A DNA stretch of 64,000 bases, from the NCBI GenBank assembly GCA_035463475.1, contig DATHTE010000052.1, positions 30,070 through 94,069 on the forward strand. The letters are read 5' to 3'. Below the pieces are notes generated by a model, which was not told the DNA's origin, made no database searches, and was given only the letters and a program-made list of their open reading frames with translations. Position numbers and translations under genes: made by a program. Shown here one piece after another: positions 42,364-52,019 of the stretch (positions are counted from its first letter, which is position 1; every line of letters begins with the position of its first letter). This stretch comes from JACPDI01 sp035463475 (GTDB lineage Bacteria > Acidobacteriota > Vicinamibacteria > Vicinamibacterales > 2-12-FULL-66-21).

Positions 42364-44121
42364 CTACCGCTGCGCAGTGAGGTGGTACATCGGTAGGGGA
42401 CCATAGCGTTTCGCGAGCGGGACCGACCCAACGTACTGGGAGTCCACGCGGCCGCCGCGCGCGAGCAGGAGCGCAACGAAGGCCTGGCTGGCGTAGACCT
42501 GGCCGGGTGGTGTCACCGGTTCGATGCGGGCCGCACGGCTGACGTGGCTCCCGGCGAAATTGATCCGCCCCGTGAGCGGATCGAGAAAACGCGTTGCGGG
42601 ACCTGCGTGGAGCGCAATGCGGAATTCGTATCCCCCCGCCTCGGGGGCGCTCAGCGCGGAGATACCGAGAGCGAGCGTCGCGCCGTCCTCCGGCGATCGC
42701 TGCGCGAAGAACAATCCGTCGCCCCAGGTGTTCACGACCAGTGGCGGTTCAGGCAGCGCGTCGACCAGAGTCCTCACGCGCCCGAGAAACTCCGACGTGA
42801 AGGTAGCAACCTGCGCGTCCGTCATGCGCGAGTACCCGACCGCATCAGCGAAGAGCATCGACAACACATCCGCGTCCCCCGTTCCCGGCGCGCAACCCCG
42901 CTCCGTTTCGGGCCGTGGGGCGGCGGTCCAATGCCTCTGGGTGCGAGGGTCGATGATGAGAGGCGCCAGCCCCGAGTCGAGCCATGCGGACACGGCATCG
43001 CTCGTTCCGCCCGCACCCTCACCAGTGGCACCGTCCCACAAGGCGAGCGCTGCGGGGGTCGTCTCGAACTGTCGGGCATGCATCATCGCGAGGCCGAGCA
43101 GCAGCTCATTGGCATATTGAAAGCTCGCCGGCAGCCGCGGGAGGGGATGCGGCGAGGCGACGATGACCTCGCGGGCGCGCGCCAGCACCCGGTCGAAACG
43201 TTCGGCCCAGGCGGTGCCGGCCCCGACGCTGGTGCGCAGGAACTCGTCTCGTTCGAAGGGAAGCACCACGTGGATCTCGCCTCCGGCATCGAGCACCGCC
43301 TCGAGAAACAGGATGTCGCCGCCGGCAGCCGCCGACGCGTACCCGACACCGCAGCGAACCGCCTGAATGTGGCGCAGAATCGCCGCATGGACAGCCCCTT
43401 CTGCGTCTGGCGGGAACCGGCTGGGAATTCGGTCAGCCGTGTCGGTTCGGTGGCCGGCGAACACGGCGACGCACGGAATGGGGACGAGTTCGTCGAGCGC
43501 CTCCGGGCGTCGGAGCGCTTCGAGCAGCAGGCGCGCGTTCCTCCGCGTGGAGGCGAGATGGCCCATCCGCTGACCGGCCGCCGCTAACGCCTGAGCGTAC
43601 CATCGCCCGGCACCGTCCAAGTCCCCGGCAATCAAAGCTGCCTCGGCAATCGTCGCGACAATCCAGTACCGTTCGTCGACGGGGCACGCCTCGAGACGCC
43701 TCGTGCACAGCTCGCGTACGCACGCGGCGATCGCCCGCGCGCGCCCCTCGTCTTCCATCAGCAACGCGAGCGTGGCGGCATTGATGCCGGCCCAGTAGCT
43801 CTCATGCCGCTCGTACGCCTCGAAGTAGAGGTCGAACGCCTCCTGCAGTTGCGGCGACCTGGCGGAGCGGCGCAGGGCAAGGTCCTTGGTAACGCTGGCG
43901 AGCAGGCCTAACGTCTCCTCGTCTCGACATCCCTCGTCCCGGAGGTCCGTCAGCAGGCGGCGAGCCTGTGCGGCGGCTCCGCTGCGCGCGAGCGCGAGCG
44001 CCTGGAGCTGCCGACCGCGTACGGACTGTGGATCGCGGCGCAGCACGGCAGACGCCAGGTCATAGGCGAGCAGCGCGTTGCCCTGGGCGAGCGCCCGCTC
44101 GACGCGTGCGACACCAGTCAC
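42364..44121 (-). CDS. TRAFs-binding/SLOG-like protein with class III cyclase domain
   Basis: 585 residues. Residues 1-190 are TPR-like helices (LLAYDLASAVLRRDPQSVRG) resembling the TRAFs-binding domain. Residues about 200-390 form a Rossmann-like region (VAVFAGHRTDT, GVGYASAAAGGDILFLEAV, IHVVLPFERDEF) as seen in nucleotide-sensing SLOG-type or related domains. Residues about 400-585 are a cyclase homology domain with metal-binding Asp in LFADAVGYSRMT and NTWGDGLFF. The layout is a cytosolic signalling protein that may sense a nucleotide and make a cyclic one. It is the second cyclase in the window. Confidence 0.78.
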   Translation of the reverse strand: MTGVARVERALAQGNALLAYDLASAVLRRDPQSVRGRQLQALALARSGAAAQARRLLTDLRDEGCRDEETLGLLASVTKDLALRRSARSPQLQEAFDLYFEAYERHESYWAGINAATLALLMEDEGRARAIAACVRELCTRRLEACPVDERYWIVATIAEAALIAGDLDGAGRWYAQALAAAGQRMGHLASTRRNARLLLEALRRPEALDELVPIPCVAVFAGHRTDTADRIPSRFPPDAEGAVHAAILRHIQAVRCGVGYASAAAGGDILFLEAVLDAGGEIHVVLPFERDEFLRTSVGAGTAWAERFDRVLARAREVIVASPHPLPRLPASFQYANELLLGLAMMHARQFETTPAALALWDGATGEGAGGTSDAVSAWLDSGLAPLIIDPRTQRHWTAAPRPETERGCAPGTGDADVLSMLFADAVGYSRMTDAQVATFTSEFLGRVRTLVDALPEPPLVVNTWGDGLFFAQRSPEDGATLALGISALSAPEAGGYEFRIALHAGPATRFLDPLTGRINFAGSHVSRAARIEPVTPPGQVYASQAFVALLLARGGRVDSQYVGSVPLAKRYGPLPMYHLTAQR

Positions 44122-44359
44122 GCGGATCTTCCTCTCGCTAGCGCACCGCGCAGCGAGGAGGTGAGCCCGTTGACGCGACCGCGCGCGATGGCGACCGTGA
44201 GCTGGTGCCGACGCATGGGCCTCTGCTGCGCTGAAGGATGAGGAAATTGTCAGACCCGGTCACGAGCCAGTCAAGTACAAACCTCGCACGCGACGACGGA
44301 CGCGCCATGAGTGTTGCAAGGCTTCATCCGGGCGCGTACGATTGCGCGGGAGGTCGGCC

Positions 44360-44911
44360 ATGTTCTTCCTCGTTCTCGTTTGTGCCCTTATGCAGGTGCC
44401 GAACAGAACCGGGGACTTCCTGCTGGCCAAGGGCCGTGCGGGCAGTATCGAGATCGGCATGACCGTCGATGAACTGCTTGCGCGTGTGGGCCATGGTCAC
44501 ACCACGCTGGTGGACCTTCACCTCGAGGGGATGTTCACGCCGGCGCTGGCCGTCCGTCTGCCGGGCGGCGAAGGCGTCGTGCACGCGGAGATCGGCGAAC
44601 AGCCCTGTGAGGGCTTCAGGATTTGGCGACTCGCGGTCGAGGACGCGCGTTTCCGCACCAGTGAGGGCATCGGCGTAGGCTCGACCTATGGCCAGGTGCT
44701 CGCAAGGTACGACACCCAGCCGCCAGCCGACGGTGAGGGCGACGTCTACGTCTTCGTTCCTGCTCTGGAGATGAGTTTCGGATTCGGGTCCGCCTGGTAC
44801 TCGCGGGCGCGCGAACTTCCCGCGAGCGCGAAGGTCACCACCGTTCTCGTGCTCCTGTCGAAGGAAATCGTGCGGCAACAGAGGTGCCCGTTGCCCGGCC
44901 CGATCCGGTGA
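44360..44911 (+). CDS. Exported hypothetical protein
   Basis: 183 residues from ATG 44360, behind GGGAGGT. A short signal (MFFLVLVCALMQVPNRTG) precedes a domain with the repeated pattern IEIGMTVDELLARVGHG and GIGVGSTYGQVLARYDTQPP, a two-copy beta-alpha motif. YVFVPALEMSFGFGS follows. No family is recognised. The 238 bases before it show no gene. Confidence 0.65.
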   Translation: MFFLVLVCALMQVPNRTGDFLLAKGRAGSIEIGMTVDELLARVGHGHTTLVDLHLEGMFTPALAVRLPGGEGVVHAEIGEQPCEGFRIWRLAVEDARFRTSEGIGVGSTYGQVLARYDTQPPADGEGDVYVFVPALEMSFGFGSAWYSRARELPASAKVTTVLVLLSKEIVRQQRCPLPGPIR

Positions 44912-44960
44912 AGAGTCACCTCCACTCGGCACGCCCGATTCGGTCGGGTGCGGCGGGACA

Positions 44961-46138
44961 CTACCGCTTCGATTGCTCCAGCGCCTTCCTGTATTGCCGG
45001 GAATTCTTCAGCCGGTCCATGTACTGAATGCGGCGGCGGGCGCCGACGGGAAAAGCCTGGAGGTGGAAGCCACCGCGCATGCCGCAGTGCAGTCGTGTGC
45101 ACGCGTGGCTGGGATCCAGTAACCTGATTTCGTTCGCGGTTTCTTCAAACTGCAGGATGCACGGCTCGTCTGCGGGATCGAAGGGAGGCTCAGGGTCCTG
45201 AAAGACCAGGACGCCCTTGCGGCTATAGCGCGCCAGTCCCGACAGACTGCACGTGGACATGTTGTAGGCCTCGAGGTGAAGGCGGAAGACCCGGCCGCCG
45301 TTGCATTCCGGAACCTCTTTTTGTACACGCCTTCGAGCCGCGCAATCACTTTGGAAGCTTCGACAAGATCTCCCGGCGTTCTCATCGCCTCCTGGTCCCT
45401 TTCATGCGCTTCCTGAGCATTCTTCTCAGCCGATTGAATGTCGGCAGCGGTCTCCGCGTAACGAGACAACAGGCAACCCCTCACGTCGGCCGATCCCTCG
45501 CACCGGGCCAGGATCTCCTCGCGTACGTCGCCGTACTCGTCCGTGTGGGTCAGCCTGCGAATCTCAAGTCTCCGTCGCTCGAAATCCCGATCGAGTTCCT
45601 GGATCTTCGCGTCGCTGCACCAGAATGCGCGTGATCTCCTGGGATCGGCGAAACAATCCCGGGTCGCACCCGGCGGATAGATCGCCCCGTTCCTGAATGG
45701 ATAGACAGCAGGGACCTTCGGCTTGTCAGTGCAGTGACGCTGACAGTCCGTGCCGGACAGGCTCAGGAGCCGTAGTTCCACTTTGCCGCGCGCCTGGACC
45801 CTTTCGAGCTCCAGATAACAGTCGGCCGGTTCACCGTCGTAATCGAAGAATTGTCCTTTTGCCTTGGAACCGCTGATCCGGAGTACGTTTCCGTCTTTGC
45901 TTGAACTCGTGCACCTCGATTCCGACGACTCGCTATCGAATCGGAAACGGCATGTGAGAGCCGTCGAATCGCATGCGAGAATCGAGAGGCTTGCACCATA
46001 AGTGTGCCCTCGGCCGTCCGACGTCCACTGGCCCCATTCCCCTTGCCATTCCTGACTTGCGGATCGGTCTGAAGAAGAGCCCGGGCTGCAACCGGAGAGC
46101 ACCGCTAACAGCAACATCGTCGTCCGCACGCTCTTCAT
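44961..46138 (-). pseudogene. LprI-like lipoprotein interrupted by a one-base frameshift
   Basis: ATG 46138 opens a lipoprotein signal (TTMLLLAVLSGC lipobox). The middle has FWCSDAKIQELDRDFERRR and CEGSADVRGCLLSRY, which resemble LprI/DUF1311 proteins with paired Cys. After VIARLEGVYKK the frame breaks at a run of five A on the coding strand (45318-45322 here as T). One base is missing. The other frame continues EVPECNGGRVFRLHLEAYN, then ILQFEETANEIRLLDPSHAC, and ends at 44961. The whole restored protein would be about 391 residues. It may be truly broken or a consensus error. Confidence 0.8.
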
Positions 46139-46284
46139 CCTCCCATCTTGCGCCCAAACACGGCGGACAGTGCGGGGGAATCACGCGCTGAGTCCACGTG
46201 ACGTGCCGGCGGCCTTTCTCGGACGCTGTGAGTCTGGATTCGATATACTTGGAGCTCCCGCCTCTCCAACCGCGAGGAAAGGAC

Positions 46285-49014
46285 ATGACCGTCTTCGTCA
46301 GCTATAAGAGCGAGGACCGGGCCGCGGTGCAGGATATCGTCACCGGACTGAGACATGAGAACATCGACGTCTGGTGGGATCAAGGCATCGCGCCAACCAC
46401 CGACTGGCGTGCCGAGGTTGCCCGACAGCTGCGCAGCGCTCGGGTCGTCGTCGCGGTGTGGTCGCGCAACAGCGTCGAGCTCGAGGGAGGAAGATGGGTG
46501 ATCCAGGAGGCCGAGGACGCCGACGCGCGCGGCATCCTCGTTCCTGTGATCATCGACGACGTCCTTCCGCCTTTGGGCATGCGCCACCGGCAGGCGGCGG
46601 ATCTCGTTGACTGGCGCGGCGACCGCCAGGATCCCCGCTGGCGCGGTTTCGTGGAAACGGTGCGAGCCAAAGTGGAAGGCCGCGCCATCGACACGGGGGT
46701 CGCCCGCAGCACCGGCGGCGAGACGGTCGGCACCATGCTGCGAGGCCGCTCCCCGCAGCTGTTTCTGGCCTTGGGCCTCGCCGCGCTCGTCGTCACCAGC
46801 GCGATCTCTTTTGGTCCATTCGTCGCGGCCTCTCTGGTGGGCGCTCTGGCGCTCTCCTACGTCGTTCTCAACCTGCTGTTCAGCCGCAGACGCCATGACC
46901 GCGCAGCCGCGACGTTCCTGCGCCGCGCTTTCGCGATCGGCTGGGTCACCACTCTGACCAGCATCGTTGTGTGGGTCGCCGCAATCGGCGCCGGTGCGTA
47001 TCCTCATGCGCGGCGCGCACTCTACGACGACTTCTCCATTGCCGTCTACGACGAGCTGCGCAAACCGGTCCCGGAGGCGCAGGTGACCGTCGCTTTAGGG
47101 GAGCGGCATGTGCGTGTGCCCCTTGGCGCCGACGGCATCGGGCGCGTCGAATATCCGCTCTTTTGGGGTCCGCGCGAAGCGGCGGTGAGCATCCGCCACA
47201 CGAGTGATGATCTCGAGCGGCCATTCAGTCGAGACAGCGGCCGGTTTGCCGATCTGATACTCGGTATACCCTCCGGAGTCGAACGTTTCCGCGTCCATCA
47301 TCTGACGCTCGAGGGATTGGCAATCGATGCCTTGCACCATGGACAGACGCCGCCCGAGCTTGTGGACGTCGTGCCCAGGATCGTTGGCGTAATCCGCAAT
47401 CCGGTCTGGGACGAAACCGAGGCGTACCTGAGGGTCTACCCAACGTTGGGCACGCGTGACGGTACTTATCTGGCGCCGTTGTTGGAGCGGCCGAACGCGA
47501 GCAGCGAAGGCGGAAGCGCCGCCGAGACCCTGAGGTCCAGAAGAGCGGCATGGGAACGGGCTAGCGCGGGAGACCGGGCCACGATGAACAGTCCGGAAGT
47601 GCAACGCCTCGCCAGGAGTCTCCGATGGCCTCGGGAGCTATACGCTTCGATTCGCTGGGACTTCTCCAAGGGTGTTCTCGGCTGTCCGACCCACAAACCG
47701 CTAGATGCGGATTACCGTCTCATCCTGGGTGATCTCGCCAACTACAGGGTCGGTGCTCCGCTGGAGCCGAATGATGCGGCAACGGCGGCCTGGAGGCCCA
47801 CGGGGCTCAGACGTCTCCGTGACGAGGATGGGAGCATGAGGGGCGCTTTGGTGCGTCTTGTCGACCACCAGTGGTTGGGACAACTAATCGCTACCAAACC
47901 GATCGTTGAAGAACTCCACCCAGATACCCTTGCGTACCTCAGCTTCATGACGGAGCGATCGGTTCCGCCCGGTGTTGTCAAAGCCGAGATTCGTCTCGCC
48001 CCGGACGAAGGATGCGATTTGAAGTATTCAGGCGTCGAACTGACGATGCCACCGGCCGAGTTGCGGGTTTCCATTATCGAGAACGTCTCCGTCACACCGT
48101 TGCCGATCACCGCCGTGGTTCAGGGGATGGCGCGGCGAGATCGAATCGAGCCGTGGGTCCAGGGCGGCGTGGACGCCGACGTCAACACCCCCTGGCCCGG
48201 AGGCATGCTCGCTCCGGGCACTGCGATCGCGGTCCCGCGCCGGCTGATCATCCAGCACGCAGTGGCAGAAAAGGAGGTCACAGCCTGGCGCGCAGGCGCG
48301 GAAGGTCCACTCCTTTCATACCGGGTCGCCGCACCTGCACCAGGGGTGTACTTCGGCGTAGAGACCGTGCGCGAGGCGTCGATCGAGCGTGCGTCGGGTA
48401 TCGCCTTGCGCGCGGGCCAGGTGCGGCCCGGGGAGCCGTGGGACCACAATGATCCGCCGCACGCGAGCCCACCATATGTCATCGGGCCGAGCGTGGAACG
48501 CCTGGCCGTGCGCGTCAACGATATCGAGTTCCCGATGCGCGAGGATGCCGGCATGGCCTTCGCCATGATAGGCGGACAGCTGTTCGGATCGTGCCCGTTT
48601 GTCTACGCCACTGCGGACAGCGGCGGTGTCTTCCTCAATCGCGGGCAGATCATCGCCGATCATATCGGGGCGAACGCCGAAGGCACCGACCGGCTCTATC
48701 TGGGACGCTCGGTGGGCCGAATCGAGATCCGCGAATTGGAACCAGAGATCAGCCAGCTCAATCGAGTGCGGCTGCTTGTTCAAGGGGGAGACGGACGCGA
48801 GCGCGTCTATCCAGCCGCACAGCAGGAGCTGCGCCGCACGGACACGCGGTACGTGGCCTTGCGACGCGGGGAGACGCTCGTTCTCGAATTCCCCGGCTAC
48901 AGCCCGCAGGAACAGGATCGGGCTGTCTTTCTGGAGGCAGTGGGATTCTACACGCCGACGCCGATGCCTCATCGCGACGGGAACGCGCTGCGTCGAAACC
49001 GATTTCAGAGGTGA
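46285..49014 (+). CDS. TIR-domain membrane protein with large extracytoplasmic-like C-terminal region
   Basis: 909 residues from ATG 46285, behind GAGGAAAGGAC. The TIR domain (about 1-135) has MTVFVSYKSEDRAAVQDIV and IDVWWDQGI; SRNSVELEGGRWVIQEA holds Glu75 at the position of the NAD-hydrolase catalytic Glu. Hydrophobic segments lie at about 159-177, 180-202 and 218-240. The remaining about 650 residues are beta-rich, with no family I recognise, and contain GGVFLNRGQIIADHIG and LYLGRSVGRIEIREL near the end. TIR proteins can cleave NAD+ or make cyclic nucleotide signals, often in defence. Here the C-terminal part could be a sensor. No known defence gene is adjacent. Confidence 0.82.
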   Translation: MTVFVSYKSEDRAAVQDIVTGLRHENIDVWWDQGIAPTTDWRAEVARQLRSARVVVAVWSRNSVELEGGRWVIQEAEDADARGILVPVIIDDVLPPLGMRHRQAADLVDWRGDRQDPRWRGFVETVRAKVEGRAIDTGVARSTGGETVGTMLRGRSPQLFLALGLAALVVTSAISFGPFVAASLVGALALSYVVLNLLFSRRRHDRAAATFLRRAFAIGWVTTLTSIVVWVAAIGAGAYPHARRALYDDFSIAVYDELRKPVPEAQVTVALGERHVRVPLGADGIGRVEYPLFWGPREAAVSIRHTSDDLERPFSRDSGRFADLILGIPSGVERFRVHHLTLEGLAIDALHHGQTPPELVDVVPRIVGVIRNPVWDETEAYLRVYPTLGTRDGTYLAPLLERPNASSEGGSAAETLRSRRAAWERASAGDRATMNSPEVQRLARSLRWPRELYASIRWDFSKGVLGCPTHKPLDADYRLILGDLANYRVGAPLEPNDAATAAWRPTGLRRLRDEDGSMRGALVRLVDHQWLGQLIATKPIVEELHPDTLAYLSFMTERSVPPGVVKAEIRLAPDEGCDLKYSGVELTMPPAELRVSIIENVSVTPLPITAVVQGMARRDRIEPWVQGGVDADVNTPWPGGMLAPGTAIAVPRRLIIQHAVAEKEVTAWRAGAEGPLLSYRVAAPAPGVYFGVETVREASIERASGIALRAGQVRPGEPWDHNDPPHASPPYVIGPSVERLAVRVNDIEFPMREDAGMAFAMIGGQLFGSCPFVYATADSGGVFLNRGQIIADHIGANAEGTDRLYLGRSVGRIEIRELEPEISQLNRVRLLVQGGDGRERVYPAAQQELRRTDTRYVALRRGETLVLEFPGYSPQEQDRAVFLEAVGFYTPTPMPHRDGNALRRNRFQR

Positions 49015-49086
49015 TGACGCGCCACCGCTTCGCCATTCCGCGCGGTCCGCTGCTTTGACCTGCGCCCGCAGACCCCGGAGGACTCC

Positions 49087-49728
49087 ATGGCCGCACAACC
49101 CGAGGCTTATGCCGCACGTTTGCAGATTGACTACCCGGAACGGCTGGACCGCGTCACGACATTCTTCCGACTCATTTGGATCATTCCGATCGGGATCATT
49201 CTGGCCCTGCTCACGGCCTCTGGCGGCACACGCATCGTCACCGAGACCGGGGAGACGGTGGGTACCTCAGAAGGGGGGATCCTGGGCGGGCTCGCGGTGG
49301 CGACGGCCCTGATGATTCTCCTCCGGCAGCGGTACCCGCGTTGGTGGTTCGACTTCGCGCGCGAGTTGGTGCGCTTTGGAGCGCGAGTCGCTGCCTACCT
49401 CTTGCTGCTCGCGGACAAGTATCCGTCCACGGTCGACGAGCAGTCGGTGCATCTGGAGATCGACTACCCAAACGTGGAACGGGACCTGAACCGCTGGCTG
49501 CCACTGGTGAAGTGGTTGTTGGCGATTCCGCACTACCTCGCGCTGGCGGTGCTGGCGGTCCTTGTCGTGTTCGCCGTCGTGATCGCCTGGTTCGCGATCC
49601 TCTTCACCGGTCGCTACCCGAGGGGGCTGTTCGATTTCGTGGTCGGCGTCGGCCGATGGGCGCTTCGGGTACAGGCGTACGCGTTCCTGCTCGTGACTGA
49701 CCGGTACCCGCCCTTCAGCACGAACTGA
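49087..49728 (+). CDS. DUF4389 membrane protein
   Basis: 213 residues from ATG 49087, behind CGGAGGA. Two similar halves: RLQIDYPERLDRVTTFFRLI with membrane helices and the RYPRWWFDFARELVRFGARV amphipathic box, then HLEIDYPNVERDLNRWLPLV with RYPRGLFDFVVGVGRWALRV. This duplicated pattern is DUF4389. It is an inner-membrane protein of unknown role. It follows the TIR gene by 72 bases and may share its transcript. Confidence 0.92.
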   Translation: MAAQPEAYAARLQIDYPERLDRVTTFFRLIWIIPIGIILALLTASGGTRIVTETGETVGTSEGGILGGLAVATALMILLRQRYPRWWFDFARELVRFGARVAAYLLLLADKYPSTVDEQSVHLEIDYPNVERDLNRWLPLVKWLLAIPHYLALAVLAVLVVFAVVIAWFAILFTGRYPRGLFDFVVGVGRWALRVQAYAFLLVTDRYPPFSTN

Positions 49729-50017
49729 GCCGTCGTCCGGGCGAAGGCTGTCGACACCGGTCACCGCAATTCACGCCGGAGTCGGCGGCTCAGGCTCGAA
49801 ACGCGTCCAGGGATGGCCCGCGTTCGTCGCCGTGCCGGGCGCGCGCTGTTCCGGCGGCCGGAAGTGCCCGGAGTTTCACGTCAGGCCCACTAATCGTCGC
49901 CAAATTCGCGACTTCACGCGCGATGGCGTCCCCGTCAGCGCCGCGAACTCCCGGCCATGGCTGGCCTGCACGTTGCACCGCTCTTGTTTCCTTTCCCTTT
50001 CATCAAGGAGGCCCACT

Positions 50018-50653
50018 ATGCTCTCACCGCGTAGAGCGCGACGGTGGTCATGTGCCCTGTTCGTTATCGCGAGACCCCTCGTGGTCGCGCTCATCGCCAC
50101 GGCAGGCGCGGGCGCGCTGTCGTTTCAATCCGCCGTTTACGCCGGCGATCAGAACGATCGCGGCGCGGCGTTCCCGAACGCAGTTGGCTCCTGGTTCGGC
50201 CGCGCCGTGCCGGTGCCCGGAGAGGTGCTGTGTGAGCCAGGACCGGGTTGCCTGGTCCCGCCGGAAGTCATGATGGTGTTCACGGTGAACGCCGATGGAA
50301 CGTTCATCGCGATCGACGCTGGTCGCGTCCCCGCTCACGGTCAATGGGAGCGCAAGGGCCCGCGGAGCATCAAGGCCGCGTTCACACTGATGCAGGTGGG
50401 CTCGACTACCGGCTTCATCGGCAGCTTCAAGAACCTGTTCGAGGCCACGCTTGTCAATCCTGACGAGATGAGGGGCACAATCGAGGCCCACTTATACGCC
50501 TACGTCGATCCGTCGACTGGTGCAGTGATTGTGGATAGCGACGGCTTTCCTACACCGAACCCACTAGAGCCGGCTGCCCTGTGCTCGACGACAGCGGGTT
50601 GCACGGACGTGGGCAGATTCTCGTTCATCGTCCGGCGAGTAAAGGTCCAGTGA
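50018..50653 (+). CDS. Exported hypothetical protein
   Basis: 211 residues from ATG 50018, with AAGGAGG upstream. Signal peptide PLVVALIATAGAGALSF. The body has strands EVMMVFTVNADGTFIAIDAG, GQWERKGPRSIKAAFTLM and IEAHLYAYVDPSTG, which resemble lipocalin-like or DUF-type exported beta proteins found in soil bacteria. Two Cys pairs are present. Function unknown. The 289 bases before it show no gene. Confidence 0.75.
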   Translation: MLSPRRARRWSCALFVIARPLVVALIATAGAGALSFQSAVYAGDQNDRGAAFPNAVGSWFGRAVPVPGEVLCEPGPGCLVPPEVMMVFTVNADGTFIAIDAGRVPAHGQWERKGPRSIKAAFTLMQVGSTTGFIGSFKNLFEATLVNPDEMRGTIEAHLYAYVDPSTGAVIVDSDGFPTPNPLEPAALCSTTAGCTDVGRFSFIVRRVKVQ

Positions 50654-50784
50654 GCACGAAACGGTGAATCACGAAATACCCGACGGTGATCAAGAGCTTT
50701 TGCGCCGTCGCTCCCGTGGGTTGGGCCCGGCCTGGTCAAAATCGACACCGGTGTGCCGGGACGGGCGATCCAGTGAATCGATCC

Positions 50785-50819
50785 GGGACGTGCGCGCCAA
50801 GGTTGGCGCGGCACGTCCC
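50785..50819. other. Long imperfect inverted repeat (hairpin)
   Basis: Within the 315-base gap 50654-50968, GGGACGTGCGCGCCAA pairs with TTGGCGCGGCACGTCCC: a 16-bp stem with a single bulged base and a GG centre. It is the only strong structure in the gap, which shows no gene. It may terminate the upstream transcript, although no T-run follows, or be a remnant of a small repeat element. Confidence 0.55.
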
Positions 50820-50968
50820 TTGCCGGCTGGTGTCCTGATGGGCACCTGCCGCCTCGACAACCTCAGTGCGACACGTCTGATCTTTGCCACAACCGTGAAT
50901 ATTCGCTTGTGAAATCCACTCCGACTCCATTGACAGCCCGGCTAGCGCGCTGCTAAAAGATCCGGCGC

Positions 50969-52012
50969 ATGAATCACTCGCGTCGCGTCTTCCTCGGAGC
51001 GGCGGCCTGGACGGTCGGGATCAGCGCCCTCCACTTCAATCTCAACATCAACTGGAATGCGCTCCGCAACAGTTTTCGCTCGCGCGACCGGCTCGAAACG
51101 CTGTTCGTGGGCGGGTTGCCCGTCACCTGCAACCTCACGCTTCCCATCGCCTGCATGGCGCGCAATCTCGACAGAACCTCCACGCGAGCGAAGTTCGAAT
51201 ACAACCGGTACAGCGGTTGGCCGGAGATCAAAGAGTCGCTCATGTCCGGCTCGATCGACGCCGCCTACATGCTGGCGCCACTGGTGATGGATCTGGTGAC
51301 GAAGGACGTCCCGGTCAAGATCGTCTCGCTGGGTCATCGGTCGGGCGCGGTCATCATGGTACGCACCGACTCGCCCTATCGGAAGTTCAAGGATCTGACG
51401 GGCAAGCGAATCGCCATCCCCAGCCGCTTCGCCGTCGACTTTCTCTTTCTGCGCAAGATGCTGGCCAAGGAAGGCATGTCGGCCAAGGAGATCCAGATCG
51501 TCGAGATGGCGCCTCCCGACATGCCCGCCGCGCTCTACGCCAGGGGGGTCGACGCGTACTGTACCGGCGAGCCGTTTGGCGCCGCGGCGCAACGCGCCGG
51601 CTACGCAGTTCCCTTGCGCATGACGCGCGACGAATGGCCCAATTACATCTGCTGCGTCCTCACCGCGCGCCAGGAGCTCATCGATCAGAACCCTGGCCTG
51701 GTACAGGACCTCGTCAACTACGTGCAGGGGGCCGGCCAGTGGCTCGATGCCGAGCAAGACCATCGGACCCGGGCGGCGGAGATCGCCGCCGACCGCAAGT
51801 ACTTCAATCAGGACCGGGCGGTCATCCAATATGTCATGGAAAACCCGGTCGACCGCGTGACCTATGGAGATCTGCGCATGATCAAGGAGGAGTTTGAGGA
51901 TCTGATGCAGCTTTCGTTACAGGCCGGAACGCTCACGCGGCCCATTGCCTTCGAGCGCTACGTCGACGACCGCTTCGTGAAGGCTGCTGCTCCGGCGCGC
52001 ATCGCGGTGTAA
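50969..52012 (+). CDS. ABC transporter substrate-binding protein (NrtA/CmpA/SsuA type)
   Basis: 347 residues with a Tat-like start (NHSRRVFLGAAAWTVGISA). ABC periplasmic-binding pattern: TLFVGGLPVTCNLTLPIACM, EIKESLMSGSIDAAYMLAPL, DLTGKRIAIPSRFAVDFLF, ALYARGVDAYCTGEPFGAAA. This is the nitrate/bicarbonate/sulfonate-binding NrtA/CmpA-like class. No permease or ATPase is adjacent. It starts a tight run of four genes with Sco1, a cupredoxin-like protein and a cytochrome c, so it may bind a small anion or metal-related ligand for that system. Confidence 0.88.
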   Translation: MNHSRRVFLGAAAWTVGISALHFNLNINWNALRNSFRSRDRLETLFVGGLPVTCNLTLPIACMARNLDRTSTRAKFEYNRYSGWPEIKESLMSGSIDAAYMLAPLVMDLVTKDVPVKIVSLGHRSGAVIMVRTDSPYRKFKDLTGKRIAIPSRFAVDFLFLRKMLAKEGMSAKEIQIVEMAPPDMPAALYARGVDAYCTGEPFGAAAQRAGYAVPLRMTRDEWPNYICCVLTARQELIDQNPGLVQDLVNYVQGAGQWLDAEQDHRTRAAEIAADRKYFNQDRAVIQYVMENPVDRVTYGDLRMIKEEFEDLMQLSLQAGTLTRPIAFERYVDDRFVKAAAPARIAV

Positions 52013-52019
52013 GGACTCA

